NCBI RefSeq assembly: GCF_019925205.1
Contig: NC_083560.1
Coordinates: 6,572,001-6,636,000, forward strand
Source of the DNA: Metopolophium dirhodum
Taxonomy: Eukaryota; Arthropoda; Insecta; Hemiptera; Aphididae
Direction: 5' to 3'
Length of the DNA stretch: 64,000 bases
The notes under the pieces were generated by a model. That model was not told the origin of the DNA. It saw only the letters and a list, made by a program, of their open reading frames with translations, and did not search any database. Shown one piece after another: positions 48,401 through 58,458 of this stretch; position 1 is the first letter of the stretch; each line of letters begins with the position of its first letter. The position numbers were made by a program, and so were the translations under genes.

Positions 48401-50571
48401 GTATTTTGACTCCAAGAACTTATGGTTTTTCATTTAATGAAACAATCGGTGATTCTGATAATAATACAGAACAAGAAAAAACCTTTTCATCTGATATCGG
48501 TTGGTTTTTAATAAATATAATTATATGCTAATAAATACAACATATTCCTTCTTATTTTTAAATAAATAGATTCAAAGGGCAGTGCAGGTGGTAGAACATC
48601 TGCTGAATCATCTTCACATAAAGATAAATTTTTTTGGCAGTACAATGCTAATTCTAAGGTTCCTAAAGGTCAAAGATTAGTATTAAAATGTAAGCTAAAG
48701 GATTCCCATTGTTTAAACGAGATTATTGATCCAGTATTTAGTCCGAATTGTCCAATCAAAGGAATTAAACATAGGTTAATTGTAAAAATTTGTTTATGAA
48801 TTAAATTTAATATTAGTAAATATTTAAATGTTCTAGTGGTAAACCAAGAAAGGGAGATGGTAATAACCTAACACCAAATCCTAAACAATTACAGTTAATT
48901 GGCAGTGAATTGGATAAATGGAATAAAATTATAACTGAAATGACACCAGTCAGCGAGTTGCCATTTGATCTTAGAAAAAATGCCCGTAAAGAAAAGAACA
49001 AATTAGTATCCAGGTACATTTTATTGTTAAAAATAAGATTTTAATTATATTTGATTTAAACCATAATGTATGATCTTAGGTATCATTTTATCTTATTAAA
49101 AATAAAGATTATTCATACTATTTGTGAACGCTTTACACAGTCTGCTAAGATTGTCACAGTATGTGATGGACTTAATTTTAATGATTGTGTGTGTATGGTA
49201 TAAAAATCTTTCATATATTAAAAAAATTTATTCCGTTAAGAAATATATTTAATCTTAATTCTTAAAACTGATAATTATATTAATAATCTATAGTAGCACT
49301 GGCTTTAAATGGCATAATTATTTTGTGTTATATCACAAAACTTGGAGTAGATTGGGATATATTATATTCTGGTCTTAAATTAAAATTTATATCTTATACT
49401 AATGATTTATTTTAGAATTTCATAACATATTTATTTATTTTACAAATTATTGAATTTTATAAAAGTATTTTTAATGCTGCAGATTTTTTTATTTATTGTT
49501 TAATGTTTAGGTTTATAGTTTGTTTGATTAATATTTAATTCAAATTATGTATAATCATTTTATATTTGTAGAGCATGCCGGTTGAGGATAAAAGCTCAGC
49601 ATGAGGCGAACAAAATAAAACTTTATGGATTAAGAACTGAACACAGTAATTTTTTCTATTGAATTAATTTAAAATTTTACTTTAATACTTTAAAATATTG
49701 GATGATAGATCCAAGCATTTATGTTTATAATTGAATTATAATTGAGTTAATTTTTCTTAGGGCGTTTAAGTAATGCTATAGCTCAAATGAAGAAGTTATT
49801 TCTAAAAGAAAATCATGGATTGTCAAATGCCAGTGAGAAAATTATAAAATATGCTACTAGTAAGTTTTTGTATTATAATTAGGGCTCGTAAGTTCATACC
49901 CTAAAAAATGCCTAAATAAGCATGCATTTATGCACCCAAATTGACAAAATATGAATTGATATATGCCTTAAAAAGTTAAAAAAAAAAATATGCGTTCATA
50001 CGCACCAAATATCTAAAATTATGCATGTCAAAAATGTTTACATAAAACAATCATAAACAATTACGAACATACGCGCACACACATCATAATAACGACTAAA
50101 ATAGTCTCCAGTTATTCACTCTCCAAATTCCATAAACTAATGTAAAATAATCAAGAAGATAAGACAATTTCTATTTTAAATTTTATATATAATATTTTCC
50201 ATTTGGATTTTTGATAGAATCAATTAGAATCTAATAGAATCATTCTATCTAATCGTAATGTTTGGGTAGTTCTGCCGAAATATATTTTGTCTTTGGCATT
50301 ACTGGAAATCCCTCAAATTATCCCAAAATAATAAAAGAAAATTGGTTCTCATAGAAGTCAAAGGTCACTATTCTAATCAATACTGACTTCTCCAAATTTT
50401 ACTTATCAATAAAATAGTTCAAATCAGTGTACTTAATCAATATTTTTTTTATTCTTATTCTTATTTTATTGTTAAGGATTAAAAGTAGCTGGGGAAACTA
50501 CACAATTTGTGAACGAAGTTCTCGAGAAAACCAAATTAGGTGCACCGCAGGGTGGCTTGGATGAGCTATAG
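45442..50571 (+). CDS. REPTOR: REPTOR/CREBRF-like bZIP transcription factor, copy B
   Basis: Paralogue of copy A with the same eight coding exons: 45442-45738, 47814-48333, 48398-48499, 48570-48774, 48837-49013, 49572-49645, 49761-49859, 50477-50571. Lengths equal those of copy A exon by exon, all borders are GT-AG, and the frame is open for 522 residues. The basic region (SRACRLRIKAQHEANKIKLY), its zipper exon and exon 5 match copy A in protein. By my count differences are about 6/99 in exon 1, 21/173 in exon 2, 12/33 in exon 3, 8/68 in exon 4 and 2/30 in exon 8 (VAGETTQ, APQGG). In exon 3 several acidic residues are replaced by basic or neutral ones (TPRTYGFSFNETIGD against TPEAYDLSFDESVGD). 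The start ATG is the first in frame; a short upstream frame overlaps it. Nothing marks it as a pseudogene. Confidence 0.92.
45794..45811 (+). repeat. 18-base C run in intron 2 of REPTOR copy B
   Basis: The equivalent place in copy A has only four C after a longer T run, so the C run expanded in this arm or is an assembly artefact. Confidence 0.85.
46576..47785. other. Insertion in intron 2 of REPTOR copy B
   Basis: Copy A joins AACAAATTTAATTTAA directly to AATGTATTG near the acceptor, while copy B has about 1.2 kb between them. It contains a fold-back family element at 47243-47672. The rest is AT-rich and unassigned. Confidence 0.7.
47243..47672. mobile_element. Fold-back family element in REPTOR B intron 2
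   Basis: Begins TTAAGAGGCCGCTAAACTCG and TCTCTGTCTTACAAA; on the other strand its far end reads TTAAGACGTTACACCCACAT and CTTGTCTTACAAA. Inside are TTAAAAATTAGAGTGAATTG and ATAACTCGCTTTAAAATTAA, shared with the other family members. No frame encodes a transposase. Confidence 0.7.
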
Positions 50572-51429
50572 CTGCTGAGAATCAAGTACTAAAGATGATC
50601 ACCAAAAACTCTCATTATGATTAAGTTGACCACCAAATGTTATTATTGAATAATTATACATTTGTCAGTCAATTATAAAATCCTACTACTTCCCAGAAAG
50701 TATGTTAATTTGTTCAAGATTAACAGTATCATTAATGATACTTTAATTCTTAATAACTTGATTTATCTTTACTTTTTTGATAACTTGGAACTATTAAGTA
50801 CAACCTTATATTGAATGCTTTTTTTTAAATTAGTATTATTATTAAATTAAAGTCTATCAATTTTTTATTTTATTATTTTATATTAAGTATCTAGTGAGTA
50901 TAATGCATATAATTTTTTTTTCTATTATTTTTATTAATTTTTTGTAGCTATGGTCGTTATTAAATTGTTGTTACCTGATTGGAGTATTATTCTGTATCTG
51001 TAAATAAATAAATATGACTATTATTATTAAAATGTAACTTTTATGTGGTTTGTTGAAATAATTTTGATTTGTTCTCAATATTTTTTGTTTTATGTTTTGC
51101 CTCTTTTGAGCAGCATAATATATTTTTACTGTCATGTAAATATGTTCGGTTATTATTACTTTTTAATTATCATTTGTTTAGTATTGTTAAGTAAGGCATA
51201 AATTTAACTCTGCAGGATTTTGTGTGTATAAATTTGATTGAGTAGAACCATTTCGGCATTTCATTACAGTATTGTTTAATATAATATAGTAAGCTACCTT
51301 ACTATTAAACTAGTTGTATTGTTGATGTAATAAAAATTACTTTTTAACTATCATGTGTTTATTATTGTTAAGAAAATGCGTGGATAATTGGTATTAATTA
51401 GTTAATACCAACGGAATACCTTGGTTCCG

Positions 51430-51897
51430 TCTATTTCTATAAGTCGATGATTTATGGATATATGTAACTATCTAATTTTTGTTATAAAAATTTTACAAAT
51501 ATCATCGTTTTGCATTTCCCAAATTTTAGCTATGGCTTCATCAAAAAATGTTGGATGTATAGAAATGTTTTTCCATCTATTGCCTTATGTACATGGCTTT
51601 TCGGACAGAAGAAATCACCTTATGTACAATATCTGCCCTTAAATTTGTCTGTAATTCTTTTCGTATAATTTTGCTTGGTCGAGTTGAAATTGAATCGATA
51701 GCTTTTCGTTTGCAATTTTCTCTGAAAACTTGAAGCTCAATATTTTGTGGTGTTATTGCTTCATGATTGTGCTCTCCGATTACTGAATTATCTTGGGATA
51801 TGTTGACAATATTTTCTTTACATGTAAAATCGAATATTATAATTAAATGAGCGATGAGCGTTAGTAGGTAAAAACATCTATAAACGCTAGCCGCCAA
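51430..51897 (-). pseudogene. FLYWCH/MULE-type transposase relic, N-terminal part
   Basis: Minus-strand frame ending at 51577 contains GEHNHEAI, ENCKRKAIDS, RPSKIIRKEL and VISSVRKAMY, the spacer between a FLYWCH finger and the MULE transposase. The Cys-containing half of the finger is only partly present. After a stop and frame change near 51577 the text continues in another frame as HPTFFDEAIAKIWEMQ. The catalytic domain is absent. Confidence 0.7.
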
Positions 51898-52014
51898 TTA
51901 AACATCCAACAGCTATAACTTTGAAACTATAGATCCGACCTCCAAATTCTGACTCCTTCATCGTTTTAAATATAATTAACTCCATAAAATTGAAAAAAAA
52001 ATTTTAAATATATT

Positions 52015-52340
52015 GGTGTTAAAAGGATGGTATCCATGCATTTGTTGTCTCCGTCTTACACACGTACTAAATAGCAAATGTTCGTTCACTATTTTCAATA
52101 GTGTGCTTTTAGTGTTGATATATTGGAGTGATTTGACATATTATTCATTTTTTAGATAATGACATTATCTGTGCTTAAGCGTTGGCTTTTTTTATTCGAT
52201 ATTTTAATTTTATAGCGAAATATGAGCATTTTTTAATTTTTGATTTTTGACATACCCATTTATTCTGTAAATCCAGGTTAGGTTTAGCATTATAGGTTAC
52301 AACTAAAGTAAAATAAAGTAAAGTAAAATTAGTCTATTTT
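52015..52340 (+). repeat. Fold-back family, partial diverged copy
   Basis: Contains GCATTTGTTGTCTCCGTCTT, CACACGTAC and TTTTCAATAGTGTGCTTTT, then ATTTTAATTTTATAGCGAAA. Only one arm is seen. Confidence 0.6.
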
Positions 52341-52694
52341 TAAATTGTATTTTATTATTTTACTTTTGATCAGGTGGATAGGTATACTTTAAATTTTTGT
52401 TTCAGTCAACAGTGATATCAATACAGCTAAAGTACCTATTAATCGCATTAAAAATATTGCGAATTTCGTTAAAATATTTAAAGAGGACGTCGCGTCTGCA
52501 TGTGTTGTCTCCGTCTTACAACCCGTACTCCATAGCAAATTTTCGTTTGCTAGTTTCAATAGGGTGCTGTCATTTTTGATTTTAAAGTGAATTGACCTAT
52601 TATCAAAATTTATGTAACTACATTGTGCCCTCTCCTTGGTTCTTTACTATATTTCATTTTCAAGTAAGTTATGAGCTATTTCAAACATTAATAT

Positions 52695-53430
52695 TGTAAT
52701 ATGCTTGGCTGATTGGTACCTACTATCGTAGTTCTAATAGTAGATAAGTGGCTGCCAAGATATTATAGATGCAGGTCGCAGACACTTTATTTGATGTTGA
52801 AGTCGTGGTTGATGAATAAATAAAAGACAGATGTTGTTTATTGTGAATTTTATTATATTGTTCGATAATTTTCTAAGTCCAAAATAGTGTTGTACAGAGT
52901 GGCGTGAAGGTGCTTGTACTAATGGGTGGTAGTACACGTCTGAAAACAGGCCGATTCGGGCTCCCTTTTATATGAAGTTCCCCGTACCCCTTGCCTATAG
53001 ATACTGTATCTCGGCTCACGGATGTGATTTGTGTGAACATCGTCCCAGCCCACGCACTTTATGACTTCCAGTATAATACTGTGTATTAAATTTGAAATAA
53101 TCTTTTTTAATATAATTTTAATATCATTTAATATTTTTATAATGACTATCGTCGCGTACAGCGTTGTAATAAAAATAATCATTCTAATGTTTCATATTTT
53201 TATATTTGAACATTTGTCGTATACAGAGCAATTATATGGTTCAGTGAGTTCCTAATATCCGTTTCTTAAACAAGACATTAAAATGTAATATTATTTAATA
53301 AACAGAAGGAACCCTTATTTCCGTTTCTATTATCCGATATATGCCGAATTACAGTATCTAAATTATAGTATAGTATGATTATGTACCCGTGGGATTTGTT
53401 TTACTATTAAGTAGTAGCTTGCTTACTACA
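52695..53430 (-). repeat. 3' LTR
   Basis: Plus-strand text starts TGTAATATGCTTGGCTGATT and ends GTAGCTTGCTTACTACA. It differs from the other LTR at roughly 15-20 places by eye (about 97-98 % identity, not computed). Confidence 0.93.
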
Positions 53431-53442
53431 TCTCCCCCTTTA
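53431..53442 (-). other. Polypurine tract
   Basis: On the minus strand AAAGGGGGAGA lies directly against the 3' LTR, the expected plus-strand priming site. Confidence 0.85.
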
Positions 53443-54768
53443 AAAGTTGATTTTTATCGTCTAAAATGAGAAAAATTAACTCAACTTCCTCCATTAGTTC
53501 AAGCACTTTCCTATGATTACAAATTTTACATATTATATCAATTATTACATTACATTCAATTATTACATGTTTACATGTTATGTTTTACATTAAATACATC
53601 ATTATAATTATATGGTACATTCCACCATATTAATTATTATTGACAAAATACAGATTATAATCCACAATATTACAGTATATATTTTGCTTATTATCTAGGT
53701 TAGTATCTTATGTGATTAACAATATATTCTTTTTTGTGTTTTTGTTTACATCAATAATCTTATCTTAGTGTTAATATAATATGTGTAATAATATTTTAAT
53801 ATAACATGAATTCTTAAAATCTATTACAATATATTCTTTTTTTTCCGTGCAATATATACATATATATGATAAAATAGTGGTGTTTACTATATTTTATTTT
53901 TCCATTACCATGATAATTATATTTTAAATAAGTTAGATTAATATATTTCTTATTCCATCACCATGTTAATTACGCCAATATATTCCAATATGTTCCTAAC
54001 TTTCTTTTTTTTTTCCATTCATTCTACGTTTACGTTTGCTTCTATATATATATATTTTCCATTAATCGCTATATTATTATATTTTATATCTAGTTAATAT
54101 TACTATCCCTATACTGTAATTAGATTATATCTTTTTACTACAGGCCCAGACCAACAATAAACTATTGTATTCAAGTTTTATTACATGATCAAGACTAGTA
54201 TTAAATCGATTTTATTCTATTCTATTTTCGTAATGATTTCATCTTGCTAATTGAACCCGTGTCGCCAGAGTGTGCTGCAAATCAAAGCATTCTCCCGCGA
54301 CATTGGCTAAACTAACAAGATTTTGTAATTTCTTACTGTGATTTATTATGGCCATTTGGTCCCTTGGTGATCCCGTTAAAAAAACTGCTATACACACGAT
54401 TTTTCGAACAAATCACCAAACGATCAAATTCCAACATTTCCCTTAATTGGTCAAACCGTTCGGTGCATAATAGTGCACCATTTGTTAGTCTCCAATAAAA
54501 TAGACAAAATATGCCCCTATTATTTACCGCCCGATTCCTAATGTTATTTCTTTATCTTTTCTTTTTTTCTGAAATTAATTAATTTAAAATTACTATTTTT
54601 AGTGTTATATTAGTTAATTATTAGTATCTAGCGTTACAATTTTTTTTTCTTTCTTTTATATATATTTACTTTAGTGTGTTAATTAAGCTATTTGTTATTT
54701 GCTATAATAAAAGTTATAAATTCGCAAAAATTATATTTCACAACGTGGTGCTAGGTACGTGGTATTGT
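53443..54768 (-). other. AT-rich 3' internal region of the LTR element
   Basis: Mostly AT-rich with poly-T/TA tracts. Near 54400-54245 a minus-strand stretch reads GSPRDQMAIINHSKKLQNLV then SLANVAGECFD, ending in a stop. It may be a leftover of an element gene such as env, but I cannot assign it. Confidence 0.4.
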
Positions 54769-55199
54769 CTATATAGGTTGGAATTGTTTTACCAAATTTT
54801 GGTACCCATATTCCTTAACCATTCTGTTGAATATGCATTTGGTAAATCTCACATCCGTCTTTGGGTCGTGAGCGTATGTTATTTTATGTTTTTGTGTACA
54901 TACGCCGCTATGCGCTTCCGTTAAATTCAACAGTCTACCATTTTTCTGGATTCTACCTACGTTAAATTCGAAAATTCTCTCAGTTATTTTTCCCCTTAAT
55001 TTTTCTAATATCATGTAGAAGTCCCCATCGAAATTCAAATCATAGCATCTAATATTTAGTATTTCTACATGTCCTAACCCTAATCTACTTAGGATATTCC
55101 TATCGTATGATCCCCCAAACAATACCACTACATTTATCTTATTTCCACGCAAAATATAATTTTTTATGAACTCTGGTGTTAAGTTATTTAATTGTGAAT
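54769..55199 (-). pseudogene. DEDDh exonuclease-like fragment inside the LTR element
   Basis: A minus-strand frame without stop contains LNNLTPEFIKNYILRG, NVVVLFGGSYDRNILSRLGL, then NLTEAHSGVCTQKHKITYAH, DPKTDVRFTKCIFNRMVKEY. GGSYDRNIL resembles motif ExoII and H-D-P-K-T-D-V-R-F-T resembles motif ExoIII (H-x4-D) of DnaQ-type 3'-5' exonucleases, at suitable spacing. The N-terminal ExoI (DxE) motif is missing; an in-frame stop lies just upstream of the block. LTR elements do not normally carry such a gene, so it may be captured host or viral sequence. Homology is judged from motifs only; it could be an unrelated protein. Confidence 0.4.
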
Positions 55200-55560
55200 T
55201 CAGACTTTTGTAATATTCTGTCTATACTAAATGTAAACTGTAAAACTCAAATACTCATTGTAATAATGCATTAATATATTTCAATAAATGTTAACTTAAT
55301 ACTTAATATTTTCTTCGACATTTTAGGAGTAGTAGTTTTCATTTTAAATAAGTGTTTATAAAACGCCATGTAAAATACCGCGTGAAATAATACGGCGGCA
55401 CAAATCCGTGCGCACCAGTGACGTCACGCGTATACGTACGATCGCTATTTGACACAGAAGGAGTGATCGGATAATTTTTTTGAAAAGACGAATAATTTAG
55501 TTTTCATTTCTAATATTATATAAAGGTATAAAAAAAAAATCATTTTTTTTTTGTTTCATG

Positions 55561-56044
55561 GTCCTTTAACTATTTCTTCTACCGATTCCTTTGCACATTC
55601 TTCATCACATACCCCGAATAATGTTTTCATAGCCGAACCTACGAAATTTATTAGACCCCGCCTTTTCCTACTTGGGTATGTGGTTGTTTCCGATTGTTCG
55701 GTGTACCTACCTATCGATTCGTACATTTTTTCTCGTTGTAAAGAAATTTATTGAAACATTACTTTAAAGATATTGTCTAGCCTAGAACACATATCTAGTG
55801 TTGTTGCGCTGTTTTTACAAAGATTAGTTATTATACTTATTTCCAATTGTAATTTGTCATGCCTAAGGTCATAATTTTTTAGTGGTAAATACGTGATCAG
55901 TTGCCAGGTCGCTCCTGTCAACCGAACCGTACCGTAGTTTTCATAATACATCAGTGTTTGATTTCTAAATTCTTCCACCCTATATGGAATTTGACCATGT
56001 CCTGCCGTAATCAGAGATAACCTAAAACAATATATTATATACAC
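55561..56044 (-). pseudogene. Env-like (insect errantivirus/F-protein type) N-terminal remnant
   Basis: The minus-strand frame runs from 56044 through one in-frame TAA (55745-55747) to a stop near 55561, about 160 codons. The first part contains RLTGATWQLITYLPL and spaced Cys residues (TNLC, DMC) like the N-terminal subunit of baculovirus-F-type Env. Beyond the stop is a basic RKRR site followed by a glycine- and phenylalanine-containing hydrophobic stretch, the expected furin site and fusion peptide. The remaining ectodomain, transmembrane and tail segments are absent. The protein cannot be made as it stands. Confidence 0.65.
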
Positions 56045-56277
56045 ATTAGTTTCAAACTTGTTTTATCTTGTTGAAATAATTTCTAATATATATATTATTT
56101 TCGTATCATCTCCTCGGCCCGGACAAAATACGCGTACCTATCGCGCTTGAAATTGAACTAATTAATTTATAATCCGTTGTCAGTGAGTTTCAGTGGTTGC
56201 TTGTTCGTTCAGAATATGGTGGCAACTCCCACCGTATCAAAATTAATTAGTGCCATCCCATTTTTTTTTTTTTTTTA

Positions 56278-56682
56278 TTACTGATTATCATTATTATTCC
56301 TAACTATGTACCTATCTTCGTCTTCATTAAAAATACTTTCTATAGCTACATTACTTCTAACATTAAGTAAATCCATAACATCGTTTTCATAATCACTACT
56401 ATGTATATTTCTATAAATGTCAATATTACTATCGCTATCGCTAAATTCGCCCAACTCGTTCATATTACTAATTGTATTATTCGGTGTTATATTTCTTAAA
56501 TTATCATTATCACTATCACTATCCGACCACCACAGTCCAGCTGCTTCAGTCATATTAATATTTCTAATGCCAGGCTCCCGTGTCCTATTATTAACCATTT
56601 CCCTACTAGTACTACTATTAATGCTAATATTATTATTACTAACATTATTTTCAATATTGTTACTATTCATTAGCCTATACAA
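56278..56682 (-). CDS. Acidic, Asn/Ser/Asp-rich ORF of unknown function in the LTR element
   Basis: A 134-codon frame with low-complexity sequence. WWSDSDSDNDNLRNI and EFSDSDSNIDIYRNI are internal near-repeats about 35 residues apart. No known domain, signal peptide or membrane segment is seen. It lies where pol would be expected and starts about 10 bases beyond the stop of the protease fragment. It may be a remnant of the region that replaced pol. No family recognised. Confidence 0.35.
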   Translation of the reverse strand: MYRLMNSNNIENNVSNNNISINSSTSREMVNNRTREPGIRNINMTEAAGLWWSDSDSDNDNLRNITPNNTISNMNELGEFSDSDSNIDIYRNIHSSDYENDVMDLLNVRSNVAIESIFNEDEDRYIVRNNNDNQ

Positions 56683-56692
56683 CCTATAATTA

Positions 56693-56945
56693 TTAATATT
56701 TAAATATTGTGTCCATGTTTCCTTGTTTATTTTTTTTATTCAATTCCCAAAATTCATTGATGACCCTTTTTGCCAGTGCTATATTGTTATTTAATTGTTC
56801 TTCATTTCCGCTTTCGTTAATTTCAGTGTTTCCTTTTAATGCATTATTTTTAATTATATTTAGATCCACCCCAGTATCGACTAATAATTTAATTTGATTC
56901 TTATTAAAACTGGGTGATTTTAAAGTAATGTGGTTGTCTATTAAT
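56693..56945 (-). pseudogene. Truncated retroviral-type aspartic protease start
   Basis: Lies in the -1 frame relative to gag and overlaps its end, as usual for gag-pol. It contains IKLLVDTGVDLNII, the D-T-G active site, with Val where Ala or Ser is usual. After about 35 more residues without similarity to pol the frame ends at 56693. The flap, second half of the protease and all of RT, RNase H and integrase are missing, presumably by internal deletion. Confidence 0.7.
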
Positions 56946-58458
56946 TTTGCTGTGATGTGGAAAATCCCGTGTGTGGGTCTTGAACTATTTCTTGGACCAA
57001 TCTGACTCCCACTGGTGATGGTCCGTTGGCGTTTCCCGACGTGCTTCTTTCGTTTTTCTGTTTTGTATAACAGTTTGAAATTTCATGACCTATCTTATTG
57101 CAGTAACTGCAAAGTACACCCTGAGTATTGTTATTGTCCCTACGAACATTATTGTTGTTGTTCGCATGGCGCGTGCCGTTTACACGATTATTGTTATACG
57201 TATTTTGTTGCGCATTAGGTCGATTGCTCCAGCAATCTCGTGCTATAAGATTAGATCTACCACAAGTGTAGCATCCGGTGCCTCGGTTAATATTATTTTG
57301 TTGTACATTATTGCCATTGAAATTCCGTCCATAGCCGTTTCCGCCTCGATAACCGCCGCGATTAACCATGTGTGAGCCATATCCGCTCTGATTGTTATTC
57401 CCATAATTATTGCGATTGTTGTGGTTAACATATCTGTTGTTATACCCGTTGAAATTATTATTTCTATTGCTTTGATTTAAATTACTGTTTCCTCCGCGAT
57501 TAACTGCGTTATTTGTATTACCACCATTTTGTCGTTTTTCCTCGTTATTGACGTCTGCCTGTTTTCCATTACCAATTTGTCTCTGCAATTTATCCATTTC
57601 TACTTTTGACTCATATTCGAGCATCTCATCGATCGCCGTTTTGAAACATTGTTCCAATGTACTGGGATTTCGACTTTTCAGTACTGTATATAGGTGATGA
57701 GGTAACCCTGTCATAAATATGATCATTGCCTGTTTCTTTGTTTGTTTTTTCACTATATCTGCCTCGGCCTGAGATAGACCTACCGTACTTGCCGCGCAGA
57801 GTTTATAATATAACTCTTCGATTCTACTAGCGAATTTTGCCACACTTTCTCCCTCGGCCATACGTGCCGTGTTTAAAGCTATTGATAGGGCCCTCTTCGA
57901 TACTTTTTGTTCAAATGCCCCCTCTAATATTGTTTTTATTGCTCCCCATGTTTCTAAATTTCGGTATTTCGTTACTTCTAACGCATTTCCTGTTAACTTA
58001 GAAGTAATTATTTTTAATAATATCGGTGTATCTGCTTCCGTTGTCTCTTTAATTGCGATTTCACAAATATTTATAAATTCGGCTACGTCCTTTTTTCCCG
58101 TGCAAATAGGTATCATAGCAATTGCTTTATCTAAATAAATTTTACTCATTTTTTTCTTAACCACTGACTCTAACTGCACGTGAATTACGCTTGAGTCTGA
58201 CCTAGTACCTAAACGACCTACGGTTTGTTTTCGTGGCGCGGTACCTATCTTTTCTGTTAAACTATGTGTTCTTGCTAACTTTTTCTTAACAGTTTTTTCA
58301 GTTTTAACTATTTGTTTCCTAGTTTGTTCTAAAAATTCTTTCTTTACAGCGTCTTTTAAAATTGCCTCTTTTAATTCTTTCCTAGATTTATATTTTTCAA
58401 CTTTTATTGAACTGTCCGCAGAACTAGTGTCAATATCTGAACTATCGGATTCTGACAT
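56941..58458 (-). CDS. gag: Gag polyprotein of the LTR element
   Basis: 505 codons without interruption. The start is the first ATG after a long leader. The N-terminal third is charged (SDSSDIDTSSADSSIKVEKY). The middle, about residues 110-300, has the retrotransposon capsid-like block: AMIPICTGKKDVAEFINICE, LETWGAIKTILEGAF, ESVAKFASRIEELYYKL and TGLPHHLYTVLKSRNP. Then follows a long Asn/Gly/Arg-rich linker. Two zinc knuckles lie at residues 396-410 and 450-464. The second is canonical (C-x2-C-x4-H-x4-C). The first has Leu where His is expected (CYTCGRSNLIARDC). Short plus-strand frames over this gene are not genes. Confidence 0.92.
   Translation of the reverse strand: MSESDSSDIDTSSADSSIKVEKYKSRKELKEAILKDAVKKEFLEQTRKQIVKTEKTVKKKLARTHSLTEKIGTAPRKQTVGRLGTRSDSSVIHVQLESVVKKKMSKIYLDKAIAMIPICTGKKDVAEFINICEIAIKETTEADTPILLKIITSKLTGNALEVTKYRNLETWGAIKTILEGAFEQKVSKRALSIALNTARMAEGESVAKFASRIEELYYKLCAASTVGLSQAEADIVKKQTKKQAMIIFMTGLPHHLYTVLKSRNPSTLEQCFKTAIDEMLEYESKVEMDKLQRQIGNGKQADVNNEEKRQNGGNTNNAVNRGGNSNLNQSNRNNNFNGYNNRYVNHNNRNNYGNNNQSGYGSHMVNRGGYRGGNGYGRNFNGNNVQQNNINRGTGCYTCGRSNLIARDCWSNRPNAQQNTYNNNRVNGTRHANNNNNVRRDNNNTQGVLCSYCNKIGHEISNCYTKQKNERSTSGNANGPSPVGVRLVQEIVQDPHTGFSTSQQN

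Larger units (their letters stand above)
43629..51326 (+). repeat. Arm B of the large inverted duplication
   Basis: Reverse-complement partner of 21612-28381. It is about 930 bp longer, mainly because of an insertion in REPTOR intron 2 (46576-47785). It lacks the 294-bp promoter-proximal segment of arm A. Confidence 0.93.

Noticed and set aside
52734..52937. 67-codon frame repeated at 60075-60278
   Set aside because: It lies within the two LTRs and is repeated only because LTRs are repeated.
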